Part shown: one piece after another, positions 17,908 to 26,328 of the stretch
Numbering within the stretch: the first letter of the stretch is position 1
Layout: each line of letters opens with the position of its first letter
DNA from: PFJX01 sp964466195
Lineage (GTDB): Bacteria; Pseudomonadota; Gammaproteobacteria; Burkholderiales; Thiobacillaceae
Length of the DNA: 64,000 nt
Direction: 5' to 3'
NCBI GenBank assembly: GCA_964466195.1
Contig: CAYXMQ010000008.1
Coordinates: 1 to 64,000, forward strand
Position numbers and translations under genes: made by a program
Notes under the pieces: generated by a model
The model's input: the letters and a program-made list of their open reading frames with translations, nothing else
Told to the model about the DNA's origin: nothing
The model's database searches: none

Positions 17908-18468
17908 TTATTTGACGCGGTTGCGGTACTCGCCGCTGGCGCAGTCGATTTCGATCTTGTCGCCGATTTCCACGAATGCCGGCACCTGAATGGTGTGGCC
18001 GGTAGGCTTGATGCGGCAGGGTTTGAGCACCTTGCCGGACGTGTCGCCCTTGACCGCGGGTTCGGTGTATTCGACCTCACGCACGACGGAGCTGGGCAGG
18101 TTCACGGAAATCGCCTTGCCTTCATAGAACACCACTTCCAGCGGCATGCCATCTTCCAGGTAGGGCAGCGCGTCGGACATGTTGTCGGCTTCCACCTCGT
18201 ACTGGTTGTATTCCGCATCCATGAACACGTACATCGGATCGGCAAAGTAGGAGTAGGTGCAGTCCTTGCGCTCCAGATTGACCGTGTCGAACTTCTCGTC
18301 GGCCTTGTAAACGGTTTCGCTGCCGCTGCCGGTGAGCAGGTTCTTGAATTTCATCTTGACTACGGAGGAGTTGCGGCCGGACTTCTGGAATTCGGCTTTC
18401 TGCACCACCAGAGGGTCTTTGCCGACCATCACGACATTGCCGGCGCGGAGTTCTTGAGCGGTTTTCAT
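17908..18468 (-). CDS. efp: Elongation factor P
   Basis: EF-P relieves ribosome stalling at polyproline stretches. The 186-residue product has the three-domain length of the family. The tip residue of domain I is Arg32 (KSGRNSS) instead of the lysine used in E. coli. Arg32-type EF-P is activated by rhamnosylation, and the modifying enzyme gene earP lies immediately upstream on the same strand. The ATG at 18468 has an AGGAT-type ribosome site. Confidence 0.95.
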   Translation of the reverse strand: MKTAQELRAGNVVMVGKDPLVVQKAEFQKSGRNSSVVKMKFKNLLTGSGSETVYKADEKFDTVNLERKDCTYSYFADPMYVFMDAEYNQYEVEADNMSDALPYLEDGMPLEVVFYEGKAISVNLPSSVVREVEYTEPAVKGDTSGKVLKPCRIKPTGHTIQVPAFVEIGDKIEIDCASGEYRNRVK

Positions 18469-18504
18469 GGGGGGTATCCTGAGGAGAAATTTAAAAAAAG
18501 CCCG

Positions 18505-19698
18505 CTATTTTAACCACTTACGACAAAAGTTCAGCAAATTTGTGGCGAGATCGGTTTGCCCGGCCAGGCGTGTATCCCAAGCGCGCGCATATCGGGTCAG
18601 CTCGGGCAACGCATTCCGCAGTTGCGCCCAGCACGCCGCCATGTCGGAGGCGTTGTCGGCTTCCCGGTTCCAGGCGTGCCACAGCGCCCGGGTTTGTTCC
18701 GCCAGGCGGACATCCAGGTCCGCGCAATAGCGGTCGAGAAAGGCATCCAGCTTGGCAAGATGGGCGTCCTCATTCTGGCGATAGGCTTGCCAGACCAGCG
18801 GCCGCGCGGCGAACTGGGCGCGCACGCAGGAATCTTCGCCGCGCACGAAATTCACATCGCAGGCCCAGAGCAGGCGGTCGTAGGCATCCTGATCGAGCAT
18901 CGGCAGTACGTGCAGCGTGAGCGCGCCGCGCCGCCATGTCGTGCCGGCGGCCAGATCGGTCTCGCCCTGCAAGTCGTGCGCCGGGCCGTTTCCTTCCGCC
19001 GGAGGTGTGGCTAACCAAGCGGCAATATCGGGCAGTGCCTTGCTTACGGGGACCAGGACGCAAACCGGGCGGCTGTCCGTCGCCCAGGCTTGCAGCAGGC
19101 TCGGCAGGGCGCGGTTCTCGTAACTGAACAGCGACAGCCTGAGTTCGCCGGCTGGCTGCGCCGGCAAACCCAGGCTGGCAAAGAAGGTTGCGCGCGCGTC
19201 GGCGTCGGCCTGAAAGGCGTCGCGCGTCGCGGTCAGCCAGCGTTCTCGCGTCAGCCCGCCGGTATTCGCGCTGTAACCCGGCATGAAGAAATGCTTGCTA
19301 AGCGCCAGGCGCGGGTGCGGCGAAGGCAGGCCATGCACGCCGACAACCCAGTCTTCGGCCGAAAGGTATTCCAGATTCAGCCAAACCGGCGGCGCCGGTT
19401 TGGCGGCCATACGTGAGATGAATTCGTCCGGCAAATTGCAGGCCAGCGCCTCGATGACGACTTCACCCGGCTCGGCTTCAGGCAAGGGCGAAACCCAGCG
19501 CCGTATCTCGACGCCGGCAAGATGCTGCGTCGCCCGCGCCGGGTCGATTTCCGGTCGCATGTGCTGAAAAGCGGCCAGATCGTCTACCCACAAACGCACC
19601 GGCAGCGCGTGTTCATCGGCCAACTGGCGCGCCAGGCGCCAGGTCACGCCGATATCGCCGTAGTTGTCGATGACGCTGCAGAAGATGTCCCAGGTCAT
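18505..19698 (-). CDS. earP: EF-P arginine rhamnosyltransferase
   Basis: EarP (formerly DUF2331) transfers rhamnose from dTDP-rhamnose to Arg32 of EF-P. The 397-residue protein begins MTWDIFCSVIDNYGDIGVTW, the conserved N-terminal segment with the catalytic Asp. Near the C-terminus it has the nucleotide-binding FVRGEDSCVRAQ motif. It lies 36 bp upstream of efp on the same strand, the usual arrangement in beta- and some gammaproteobacteria. Confidence 0.94.
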   Translation of the reverse strand: MTWDIFCSVIDNYGDIGVTWRLARQLADEHALPVRLWVDDLAAFQHMRPEIDPARATQHLAGVEIRRWVSPLPEAEPGEVVIEALACNLPDEFISRMAAKPAPPVWLNLEYLSAEDWVVGVHGLPSPHPRLALSKHFFMPGYSANTGGLTRERWLTATRDAFQADADARATFFASLGLPAQPAGELRLSLFSYENRALPSLLQAWATDSRPVCVLVPVSKALPDIAAWLATPPAEGNGPAHDLQGETDLAAGTTWRRGALTLHVLPMLDQDAYDRLLWACDVNFVRGEDSCVRAQFAARPLVWQAYRQNEDAHLAKLDAFLDRYCADLDVRLAEQTRALWHAWNREADNASDMAACWAQLRNALPELTRYARAWDTRLAGQTDLATNLLNFCRKWLK

Positions 19699-19715
19699 TG
19701 GTCAGGCCGATAAAA

Positions 19716-19745
19716 AACGCGGCGATTGAACAAACTCGCCGCGTT
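19716..19745 (-). terminator. Rho-independent terminator after the cytochrome c gene
   Basis: Ten-bp stem (19716-19725 with 19736-19745) with a 10-base loop. Read on the minus strand, it is followed by a run of T. It lies between the cytochrome c stop and the earP start and should insulate the two. Confidence 0.8.
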
Positions 19746-19767
19746 CCATATCGGGGTGGAAGGTTGA

Positions 19768-20070
19768 TCAGTGCGTCATGATCCATGCCGCCAGCGCGCC
19801 GCCATCGGCTGCGGCCTTGGGCTGCGCCGGCATCGGGATCTTGCCGAACTTGCCCTTGCTGCCCTTGGCGATCGCTTCGATGATCTTCTTCTCGGCATCC
19901 TTATCGCCTTTGAGCTTGGCGGCGATGTCTTTCCAGGTCGGACCCATTTTCTTGGCGGTGGCGTCGTGGCACACGGCGCAGCCGTTCTTCTTGGCCAGAT
20001 CGGCATTGGCGAAGGCGGCGCCGGAGACGAGTACGGAAGCGGCGAGGGCGATTGCGGTGAGTGTTTTCAT
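19768..20070 (-). CDS. Class I cytochrome c (c551/c552 type)
   Basis: A 100-residue periplasmic monoheme cytochrome. It has a signal peptide (about 1-22, cleavage near AFA), the heme motif CAVCH at about residues 31-35 and a distal Met within IPMPAQP (about 80). The size and the C-terminal LAAWIMTH match c551/c552 electron carriers. An AAGGAA site precedes the ATG. It is transcribed alone, with its own terminator. The partner oxidase or donor is not evident from its neighbours. Confidence 0.9.
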   Translation of the reverse strand: MKTLTAIALAASVLVSGAAFANADLAKKNGCAVCHDATAKKMGPTWKDIAAKLKGDKDAEKKIIEAIAKGSKGKFGKIPMPAQPKAAADGGALAAWIMTH

Positions 20071-20174
20071 AGCATTTCCTTTCGATAGAGGTAATAAAAG
20101 ACCTTCAACTCTGCTTCAAAGCATATGCGCATCTTCTGATGCAGCCATGACCGAAGTCAATCGGAAATTCACGC

Positions 20175-21356
20175 TCAGACCAGTTTGAACGATTTCACGG
20201 CTTCGTCCAGCGAGTTGGCCCGTCCAGCCAGCGTCGCAGTCAGGCTGACGCCCTTTTGCGTGTCGCTCAGCGTCTCGCCATTGAGCCGTTCGATGGCCTG
20301 GATGCTGGTACGCACCTGATCGGCTGCGTTGCGCTGGCTGGCCGCCGCGCCGGTGATTTCCGCCACTTGGGTCGTAACCTCGGAAATGCTGCCGGCAATG
20401 GTTTCCAGTGCGGTGCCGGCTTCGCGGGCATGGCCGACGCCGGCGTCGGCTTCAGCCATGCCGAGCCCGATGGCATCGATCGCATGGTGCGTCTCACTCT
20501 GGATGTTCTGGATCATATGGCTGATCTCAGTGGTCGCCAGCGTGGTTTTTTCGGCCAGCTTGCGCACTTCGTCGGCGACGACGGCAAAGCCGCGGCCCTG
20601 CTCGCCGGCGCGCGCCGCTTCAATGGCGGCATTCAATGCGAGCAGATTGGTCTGGTCGGCGATTTCCTTGATGACGGCGACGATCGCACCGACTTCCTGC
20701 GAACTGCGCCCGAGCTTTTCGACCGAGGCAGTGGCGTTTTTGACTGTTGCATGAATGCGCTCCATGCCAGCAAGGCTCTCCTGGGCGACGCCGACCCCTT
20801 CCAGGGCGGTGCGCTTGGCGTCACTGGCCCGGCCGGAGGCGACCTGAGTGCGTGTTGAGATGTCGGCGATCGCCTGATCCAGATTGGAAATCGCGGCGGC
20901 GATTTCACCGGCCTGATGATTCAGTTGATCGACTCGACCATGAATCTGGCCGGACTGCGCACTGATCGCGCCGGTGTCATTGCGTACTTCGCTGCTGAGT
21001 CGCGAGGCGGTCGATATCAATTCGCGCAGCGCAGCGGCCATGTCGTTGAAGCTGGTAATGATTTCCCCCAGCGTGTCATGGCTTTGCATGCTGCAGGTAA
21101 ACGACAGGTCGCGATTGGCGATGGCGCTCGCGACCTGGGAAATCTGCTTCAGCTTGCTGACCAGGACGGCATTCATGACCCAGTAATTGACCGCCCCCAT
21201 GATCAGCCCGGCGATGAGGCAGCCGACGACGAACCAGACATGCATGCCCGGCTTCCATTCGACGAAGAAGGCGGCATAGAACGGGAATACGCCGGCCATG
21301 AGCACGCCGGCTCCCAGAAAAGAAAACAACACATTGCGCAGAACGCTGGGTTGCAT
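20175..21356 (-). CDS. Methyl-accepting chemotaxis protein without large sensor domain
   Basis: A 393-residue chemoreceptor with two hydrophobic segments near the N-terminus (about 7-28 and 38-60) separated by only about ten residues, so there is no real periplasmic sensor. A HAMP-like linker and a complete cytoplasmic signalling domain follow, with the hairpin tip EIADQTNLLALNAAIEAARAGE. It probably senses via the membrane or cytoplasmic input such as redox or energy state (inference). The ATG at 21356 has AGG at proper spacing; the frame extends upstream to a TTG at 21383 that lacks a better site. Confidence 0.88.
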   Translation of the reverse strand: MQPSVLRNVLFSFLGAGVLMAGVFPFYAAFFVEWKPGMHVWFVVGCLIAGLIMGAVNYWVMNAVLVSKLKQISQVASAIANRDLSFTCSMQSHDTLGEIITSFNDMAAALRELISTASRLSSEVRNDTGAISAQSGQIHGRVDQLNHQAGEIAAAISNLDQAIADISTRTQVASGRASDAKRTALEGVGVAQESLAGMERIHATVKNATASVEKLGRSSQEVGAIVAVIKEIADQTNLLALNAAIEAARAGEQGRGFAVVADEVRKLAEKTTLATTEISHMIQNIQSETHHAIDAIGLGMAEADAGVGHAREAGTALETIAGSISEVTTQVAEITGAAASQRNAADQVRTSIQAIERLNGETLSDTQKGVSLTATLAGRANSLDEAVKSFKLV

Positions 21357-21440
21357 GACTAACCTCGTGAACGTTGGGATCAACGTGCGAATATCGACAC
21401 CTAGGCAAAAACCTTTAGGCTTTATTCGTTGTGGAGGCGG

Positions 21441-22253
21441 TCACCACTGTACGACATGGACGTTGTTCAGGCTGCGGCCAAGAAAACGTTCGCCTATGGT
21501 CTGGAACCGCAGGGGAACGTCGGTTACCCAGAAATGGTATTCGGGCGGAATCCGGTCGGGATTGTGCAGATTGAGATCGGTGAGCAGGGCGGCGGTCTGC
21601 TCGGCCATCGCGTCGGCGGAGTCGACCAGCGTGATTTCGGGGCCGACGACGTCTTGCAGCAACGCTTTTAGCAGCGGGTAATGCGTGCAGCCGAGCACCA
21701 GGCTGTCGATGTGTTCCGCCAGCACGGGTTTCAGGTATTCCTGTGCAGTCAGGCGCGTCACCGGATGGTCCAGCCAGCCTTCTTCAACCAGCGGCACCAG
21801 CAAGGCGCAGGCTTGCGAGGTCAGGCGTGCGTCCGGCTCGATGCTGTGAATCGCGCGCGCATAGGCATTGCTGTTGATCGTGGTGGGCGTGCCGATGACG
21901 CCGATGCGGCGGCTGCGGGTGGCGGCCAGGGCGGACAGCGCGCCGGCTTCGATGACGTCGAGCACCGGCGTCGGCGACAGGTCGCGCACTACTTGCGCCG
22001 CCACCGCGGCCATCGTGTTGCAGGCGATGATCAGCAGCTTGACGCGCTTTTCCAGCAGGAACTCGGCGATCTGCGTCGTGTAATGGGCAATGGTCTGCAC
22101 CGATTTGATGCCGTAGGGCACGCGTGCGGTGTCGCCGAAATAATGTATCGATTCAAACGGCAGACGCTCCATCAGGGCGCGCACCACGGTCAGGCCGCCG
22201 ACGCCGGAATCGAAGACGCCGATGGGGCTGCGCGGGTCAAGTTCGGTCGGCAT
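21441..22253 (-). CDS. murI: Glutamate racemase
   Basis: Converts L-glutamate to D-glutamate for peptidoglycan. The 270-residue protein has IGVFDSGVGGLTV near the N-terminus and the two catalytic cysteines in ACNTMAA and VLGCTHYPLL. Its start lies within the end of queG (17-bp overlap), suggesting they are co-transcribed. Confidence 0.95.
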   Translation of the reverse strand: MPTELDPRSPIGVFDSGVGGLTVVRALMERLPFESIHYFGDTARVPYGIKSVQTIAHYTTQIAEFLLEKRVKLLIIACNTMAAVAAQVVRDLSPTPVLDVIEAGALSALAATRSRRIGVIGTPTTINSNAYARAIHSIEPDARLTSQACALLVPLVEEGWLDHPVTRLTAQEYLKPVLAEHIDSLVLGCTHYPLLKALLQDVVGPEITLVDSADAMAEQTAALLTDLNLHNPDRIPPEYHFWVTDVPLRFQTIGERFLGRSLNNVHVVQW

Positions 22254-23343
22254 GGGATGGACTCTGCTGGGAAAGCGCCCATTGTAGATGCTCGCGAACC
22301 AGCGCCGAGGGGTGATCGGCGCGAGCGTGCAACGCCTCGATAATGGCCGCTGCTTCTGTTTGCGTACCGGATGGCGCGCTACTCAATGCATTACCAAGTG
22401 CGACCGCAATATTGCGCAGCCAGCGTTCATGGCCGATACGGCGGATCGCCGAGCCTTCGAGCCGGTGCAGAAATTCGGCTTCGCTCCAGGCGAACAGTTC
22501 GAGCAGCTTGGCGGTGTCGAGCTGCTGGCGCGGCTGGAAATCCGCTGCTGTGCCAAGTTGTGCGAAACGGTTCCACGGGCAGGCCAGTTGGCAGTCGTCA
22601 CAGCCGTAGATGCGGTTGCCCAGCAGCGGGCGGAGTTCAACTGGAATGGCGCCGGCATGTTCGATGCTCAGATAGGAAATGCAGCGGCGGGCGTCGAGTA
22701 GATACGGCGCCAGGATGGCCCGGGTCGGGCAGATGTCGATACAGGCCTGGCAACTGCCGCAATGATTGGTTGCCGGCGAGTCGGGCGTGAACGGAAGATC
22801 GATATACAGTTCGCCGAGAAAGAACCAGGAGCCGCTGCGCGTCAGCAGCAACGTGTGCTTGCCTTTCCAGCCCAGGGCGGCATTCTTGGCCAGCTCGACT
22901 TCGAGGACCGGGGCGCTGTCGGAAAACGCGCGAAAAGTGCCGGCCCCGGTCGTTTGCACGATGCGGTCACCGAGTTGCTGCAAACGCACGCGCATCAGCT
23001 TGTGATAGTCGCGCCCGAGTGCATAGCGCGATACATAGGCGCGGTTCGGGTCGGCCAGGTTGGCCCACGCTTCGGCCGCTGTCGGCAAATAATCCAGGCG
23101 TGCGCTGATGACGCTGGCCGTGCCGGGCAGCAATTCGGCGGGACGCGCGCGGGTGGCGCCGTGGCGCGCCATATAATCCATGTCCCCGTGATAACCCGCC
23201 GCCAGCCAAGCCATGAGCTCGTTTTCCGCCGCGCCCAGTTCGATGGAAGCAAAACCGATCGCGCTGAAGCCCAATTCCTCGCCCCAAACCCGAATTCGGG
23301 CTTGCAGCGCGTCCAGTGCGGCGGGGCTGTTTTTGTCATTCAT
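22237..23343 (-). CDS. queG: Epoxyqueuosine reductase
   Basis: Cobalamin- and iron-sulfur-dependent enzyme of the last step of queuosine synthesis in tRNA. The 368-residue protein has two ferredoxin-like clusters (CGSCQACIDICP and CDDCQLACPWN) and the RYALGRDYHK segment of the family. The frame is open upstream to 23496, but the ATG at 23343 gives the normal length and leaves a 14-bp gap to the divergent tsaE. Confidence 0.94.
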   Translation of the reverse strand: MNDKNSPAALDALQARIRVWGEELGFSAIGFASIELGAAENELMAWLAAGYHGDMDYMARHGATRARPAELLPGTASVISARLDYLPTAAEAWANLADPNRAYVSRYALGRDYHKLMRVRLQQLGDRIVQTTGAGTFRAFSDSAPVLEVELAKNAALGWKGKHTLLLTRSGSWFFLGELYIDLPFTPDSPATNHCGSCQACIDICPTRAILAPYLLDARRCISYLSIEHAGAIPVELRPLLGNRIYGCDDCQLACPWNRFAQLGTAADFQPRQQLDTAKLLELFAWSEAEFLHRLEGSAIRRIGHERWLRNIAVALGNALSSAPSGTQTEAAAIIEALHARADHPSALVREHLQWALSQQSPSHADRT

Positions 23344-23357
23344 GCGGGGATGATAGC

Positions 23358-23831
23358 GTGAGCTCGCCCCCGATTTTTCAGATCGATTTGCCTGACGAGG
23401 CGGCAACGCTGGCGTTGGGTGGCCGTCTGGCGCGCGCGCTGGACGCCGGTGTGAGCATCTGGCTGCAAGGCGACCTGGGAGCGGGCAAGACGACATTGAC
23501 GCGTGGTGTGTTGCGCGAACTCGGTTTTTCTGGCCGAGTCAAGAGCCCGACCTATACTTTGGTTGAACTTTATGAGCTGTCGAGGTTTAATCTATATCAC
23601 TTTGATTTGTATAGATTCACAGACCCTGATGAATGGGAAGACGCGGGCTTTCGCGAGTATTTCAACCCGGCTAGCGTCTGTCTGGTGGAATGGCCTGAAA
23701 GAGCCGGCGGTCGTTTGCCTGCACCCGATTTGCGGGTGCGGTTCGAAATGCCGGATGCCGGTCGATCGGTCTGGATAGAAGGTTTAACAGAGGTGGGAAG
23801 CGCATGCGTCGCTCGACTGATTTCTTCTTAG
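23358..23831 (+). CDS. tsaE: tRNA threonylcarbamoyladenosine biosynthesis ATPase TsaE
   Basis: ATPase partner of TsaD/TsaB in t6A37 modification of tRNA. The 157-residue product has the Walker A motif GDLGAGKTTLTRG and the conserved SPTYTLVELY and HFDLYR segments. Start at GTG 23358 is supported by GGGGA seven bases upstream and by normal family length. It overlaps amiC by 28 bases, the usual neighbour. Confidence 0.93.
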   Translation: MSSPPIFQIDLPDEAATLALGGRLARALDAGVSIWLQGDLGAGKTTLTRGVLRELGFSGRVKSPTYTLVELYELSRFNLYHFDLYRFTDPDEWEDAGFREYFNPASVCLVEWPERAGGRLPAPDLRVRFEMPDAGRSVWIEGLTEVGSACVARLISS

Positions 23832-25111
23832 TATGGCTGTTGCTCCTGTTTACGGCGCTGTCGGCGCCCGCCTGGGCGCGGCCGGCCAGCGCAACAACCG
23901 CCGCCAAGGCGGTCGCGGTCAAGGCGGCGCGCATTTGGCCTTCGCCCGAATACAGCCGGATTACGATCGAGCTCGATGCGGCCGTTAGCTACAAGTACTT
24001 CAGCCTGAAGAACCCGGAACGCATCGTGATCGACCTGGAAGGTGTCGAGCCCGATGCCTTGCAGGCCGAGATCGCCGGCAAGGTGACGGCGCAGGATGTG
24101 TACATCGCAGGCATACGCGTGGCGCTCAATCGCCCGGGCGTAACCCGGGCGGTGGTGGAGTTGAAGACGGAAGTGCAGCCGCAGGTGTTTACGCTGAAAC
24201 CGATGGCGGAGTATGGCCATCGTCTGGTGATCGACCTGTATCCCGCCACGCTGGCCGCTTTTGAGCAAGAAGTAGAAAGCGCCATCGAGTCTGCCGGCAA
24301 AGCGTCCGTTCCCGCCAAGCCGGCTGAAAAACGAGTGGCGGAAAAAACCCCCAAGCCGATGCCGCCGAACAAGGCCGACGTGCGCGAGTACGTGCGGTTG
24401 ATTTCTGTCGCCATCGACGCCGGCCATGGCGGCGAGGATCCGGGCGCCTTGGGCGCCAATGGTTCACATGAAAAACACATCACATTGGCGATCGCACGTC
24501 GCCTCAAGGCGATGATCGACAAGCAGGAGAACATGCGCGCCTATCTGACGCGCGACGGCGACTACTTTTTGCCGTTGCATGAGCGGGTGAACAGGGCGCG
24601 CCGCGTGCAGGCCGATTTGTTCGTTTCCGTGCATGCCGACGCGTTCATCAAACCGCACGCGCGGGGTTCCTCGGTGTTCGTGTTATCGGAAAAGGGCGCC
24701 ACTTCCGCCGCGGCGAAATGGTTGGCGAAGAAGGAGAATGATGCCGATCTGATCGGCGGCATCAATGTCGGCATGAAGGATTTGTATTTGAAGCAGACCT
24801 TGATCGATCTCTCGCAGACGGCGCAGATCAGCGACAGCCTCAAGGTCGGCAAGGTGGTGTTGGAGGAGATCGGCGGCATCAATCAGTTGCACAAGCCGCA
24901 TGTCGAACAAGCCGGCTTTGCCGTGCTGAAAGCGCCGGATATTCCATCCATCCTGATCGAGACGGCATTCATCTCGAATCCGGAAGAGGAAAAGCGCCTC
25001 AACGATGACGACTACCAGGACAAGCTGGCGAGCGCCATCGTGACCGGCATCAAACGCTATTTCGATCGCAACCCGCCGCTGGCGCGCAGCAAGGTCGCGC
25101 AGAGCTTATAG
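23804..25111 (+). CDS. amiC: N-acetylmuramoyl-L-alanine amidase, AmiC type
   Basis: Periplasmic zinc amidase that cleaves septal peptidoglycan during cell separation. The 435-residue protein has a signal peptide (about 1-26), an N-terminal AMIN domain (about 40-145), a Pro/Lys-rich linker and an Amidase_3 domain (about 200-425). Zinc ligands are visible in DAGHGGEDPGA (His), a downstream Glu, and SVHADAF (His). The gene starts inside tsaE. EnvC/NlpD-type activators are not in the window. Confidence 0.93.
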   Translation: MRRSTDFFLVWLLLLFTALSAPAWARPASATTAAKAVAVKAARIWPSPEYSRITIELDAAVSYKYFSLKNPERIVIDLEGVEPDALQAEIAGKVTAQDVYIAGIRVALNRPGVTRAVVELKTEVQPQVFTLKPMAEYGHRLVIDLYPATLAAFEQEVESAIESAGKASVPAKPAEKRVAEKTPKPMPPNKADVREYVRLISVAIDAGHGGEDPGALGANGSHEKHITLAIARRLKAMIDKQENMRAYLTRDGDYFLPLHERVNRARRVQADLFVSVHADAFIKPHARGSSVFVLSEKGATSAAAKWLAKKENDADLIGGINVGMKDLYLKQTLIDLSQTAQISDSLKVGKVVLEEIGGINQLHKPHVEQAGFAVLKAPDIPSILIETAFISNPEEEKRLNDDDYQDKLASAIVTGIKRYFDRNPPLARSKVAQSL

Positions 25112-25121
25112 CCGGAATCGC

Positions 25122-25925
25122 TCAAAGATCGCCGTTGGCGCCGGCTTGCATGATTTCCGCCATTTTGTTGCGGATTTCGATGGCGCCCTTGGCGAGTTCC
25201 GGCGACACGCCCATCTGGTTTTCGTAGCCGGCGACCCAGTCCAGATTCCAGTCCAGCATCATCACCCAGATTTTCTTGTCTGCGTCTTCCATGACGCCGA
25301 TGCGGCACGGCAGAAAGACCAGGAACTCCGGGCTGATCTTGAGCAGATCGCGGCCGACGGCGATGTCGCAGAAACTATGCACTTCGATGCGCGGCGACGT
25401 CATGTCGCCCAGCACGGCCTGAAAATCCTTGTACATCAGATTGCTGCCGACGTATTTGAAGTTCAGCTTGTTGGCCCGCAGCATCATGGATTCGACCACA
25501 TCGTCAAAGCTCAAACCGGGCTTGGCCGGAATCTTGTGCGCAAACCAGTTCATCGCATCCGGCATCGACATGCGGAATACGTTGCTCATGATCGGCATCA
25601 TCATCTGCATCATCTGGCGCTTGGTTTCCTGCGGAATACCCGGCCGCATCGTGTACGGCTTGGTCGGCGCGGGCGACAGCGTGCCGATCAGCGGAATAGG
25701 AATGCCCCGCAAATCGGGCAATCCAGGCAGGGTCGGCAGGCTGGGCAAGCTGAAGGGCGGCAGCCCGTAGGGTGAAGGCGTCGGAAAGACGGCGGGCAGG
25801 TAGGGATTGAGCACGCCGGGCGGGGCGATCAATACGGGCTGCTGGGCCAACGCCGGAGCGGCAGCGGTGAGCGGGGCCAGAGCCAGGGCAAGCAGGGACA
25901 GAGTGAGACGGGAAAGCTTGGGCAT
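25122..25925 (-). CDS. DUF302-domain exported protein
   Basis: A 267-residue secreted protein: signal peptide (about 1-26), a low-complexity Pro/Leu-rich segment (about 35-85) and a C-terminal DUF302-like domain (about 135-240, with GLSFDDVVESMM, YVGSNLMYKDFQ and FLPCRIGVMED). DUF302 proteins are common in sulfur-oxidising bacteria but have no established function. ATG 25925 has AGGAG upstream; the longer open frame to 26006 lacks such a site and runs into glnB. The gene lies 16 bp after glnB and is probably transcribed with it. Confidence 0.75.
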   Translation of the reverse strand: MPKLSRLTLSLLALALAPLTAAAPALAQQPVLIAPPGVLNPYLPAVFPTPSPYGLPPFSLPSLPTLPGLPDLRGIPIPLIGTLSPAPTKPYTMRPGIPQETKRQMMQMMMPIMSNVFRMSMPDAMNWFAHKIPAKPGLSFDDVVESMMLRANKLNFKYVGSNLMYKDFQAVLGDMTSPRIEVHSFCDIAVGRDLLKISPEFLVFLPCRIGVMEDADKKIWVMMLDWNLDWVAGYENQMGVSPELAKGAIEIRNKMAEIMQAGANGDL

Positions 25926-25941
25926 AGCGATTCTCCTGCTA

Positions 25942-26280
25942 TCAGATGGCGTTTTCACCGGTTTCACCGGTACGGATACGGACGACCTGTTCGACCGGGC
26001 TGACAAAAATCTTGCCGTCGCCGATTTTGGAGGTGCGGGCGGCTTTGACGATGGCGTCCAGCGCGGCCTCCACCATGCTATCGGCTACCACCAGTTCGAC
26101 CTTGACCTTGGGCAGGAAATCGACGACGTACTCGGCGCCCCGGTACAACTCGGTATGCCCTTTCTGGCGGCCAAAGCCTTTCACTTCGGTGACGGTCAGA
26201 CCGGACACGCCCAAGGCTGAAAGCGCTTCACGCACTTCGTCCAGTTTGAACGGTTTGATGATGGCTTCGATTTTTTTCAT
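25942..26280 (-). CDS. glnB: Nitrogen regulatory protein P-II
   Basis: 112-residue trimeric signalling protein that senses 2-oxoglutarate and ATP/ADP and controls glutamine synthetase and nitrogen regulators. The T-loop contains the uridylylation site Tyr51 (HTELYRGAEY), and the C-terminal EQVVRIRTGETGENAI is typical of GlnB. It follows nadE on the same strand, as in many betaproteobacteria; P-II proteins can bind NAD synthetase in such bacteria (established for some relatives). Confidence 0.95.
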   Translation of the reverse strand: MKKIEAIIKPFKLDEVREALSALGVSGLTVTEVKGFGRQKGHTELYRGAEYVVDFLPKVKVELVVADSMVEAALDAIVKAARTSKIGDGKIFVSPVEQVVRIRTGETGENAI

Positions 26281-26328
26281 GAGCGGTCTCCTGGGCTGGG
26301 ATTGAAGGGGCTGGCGCAGTGTTGACGC

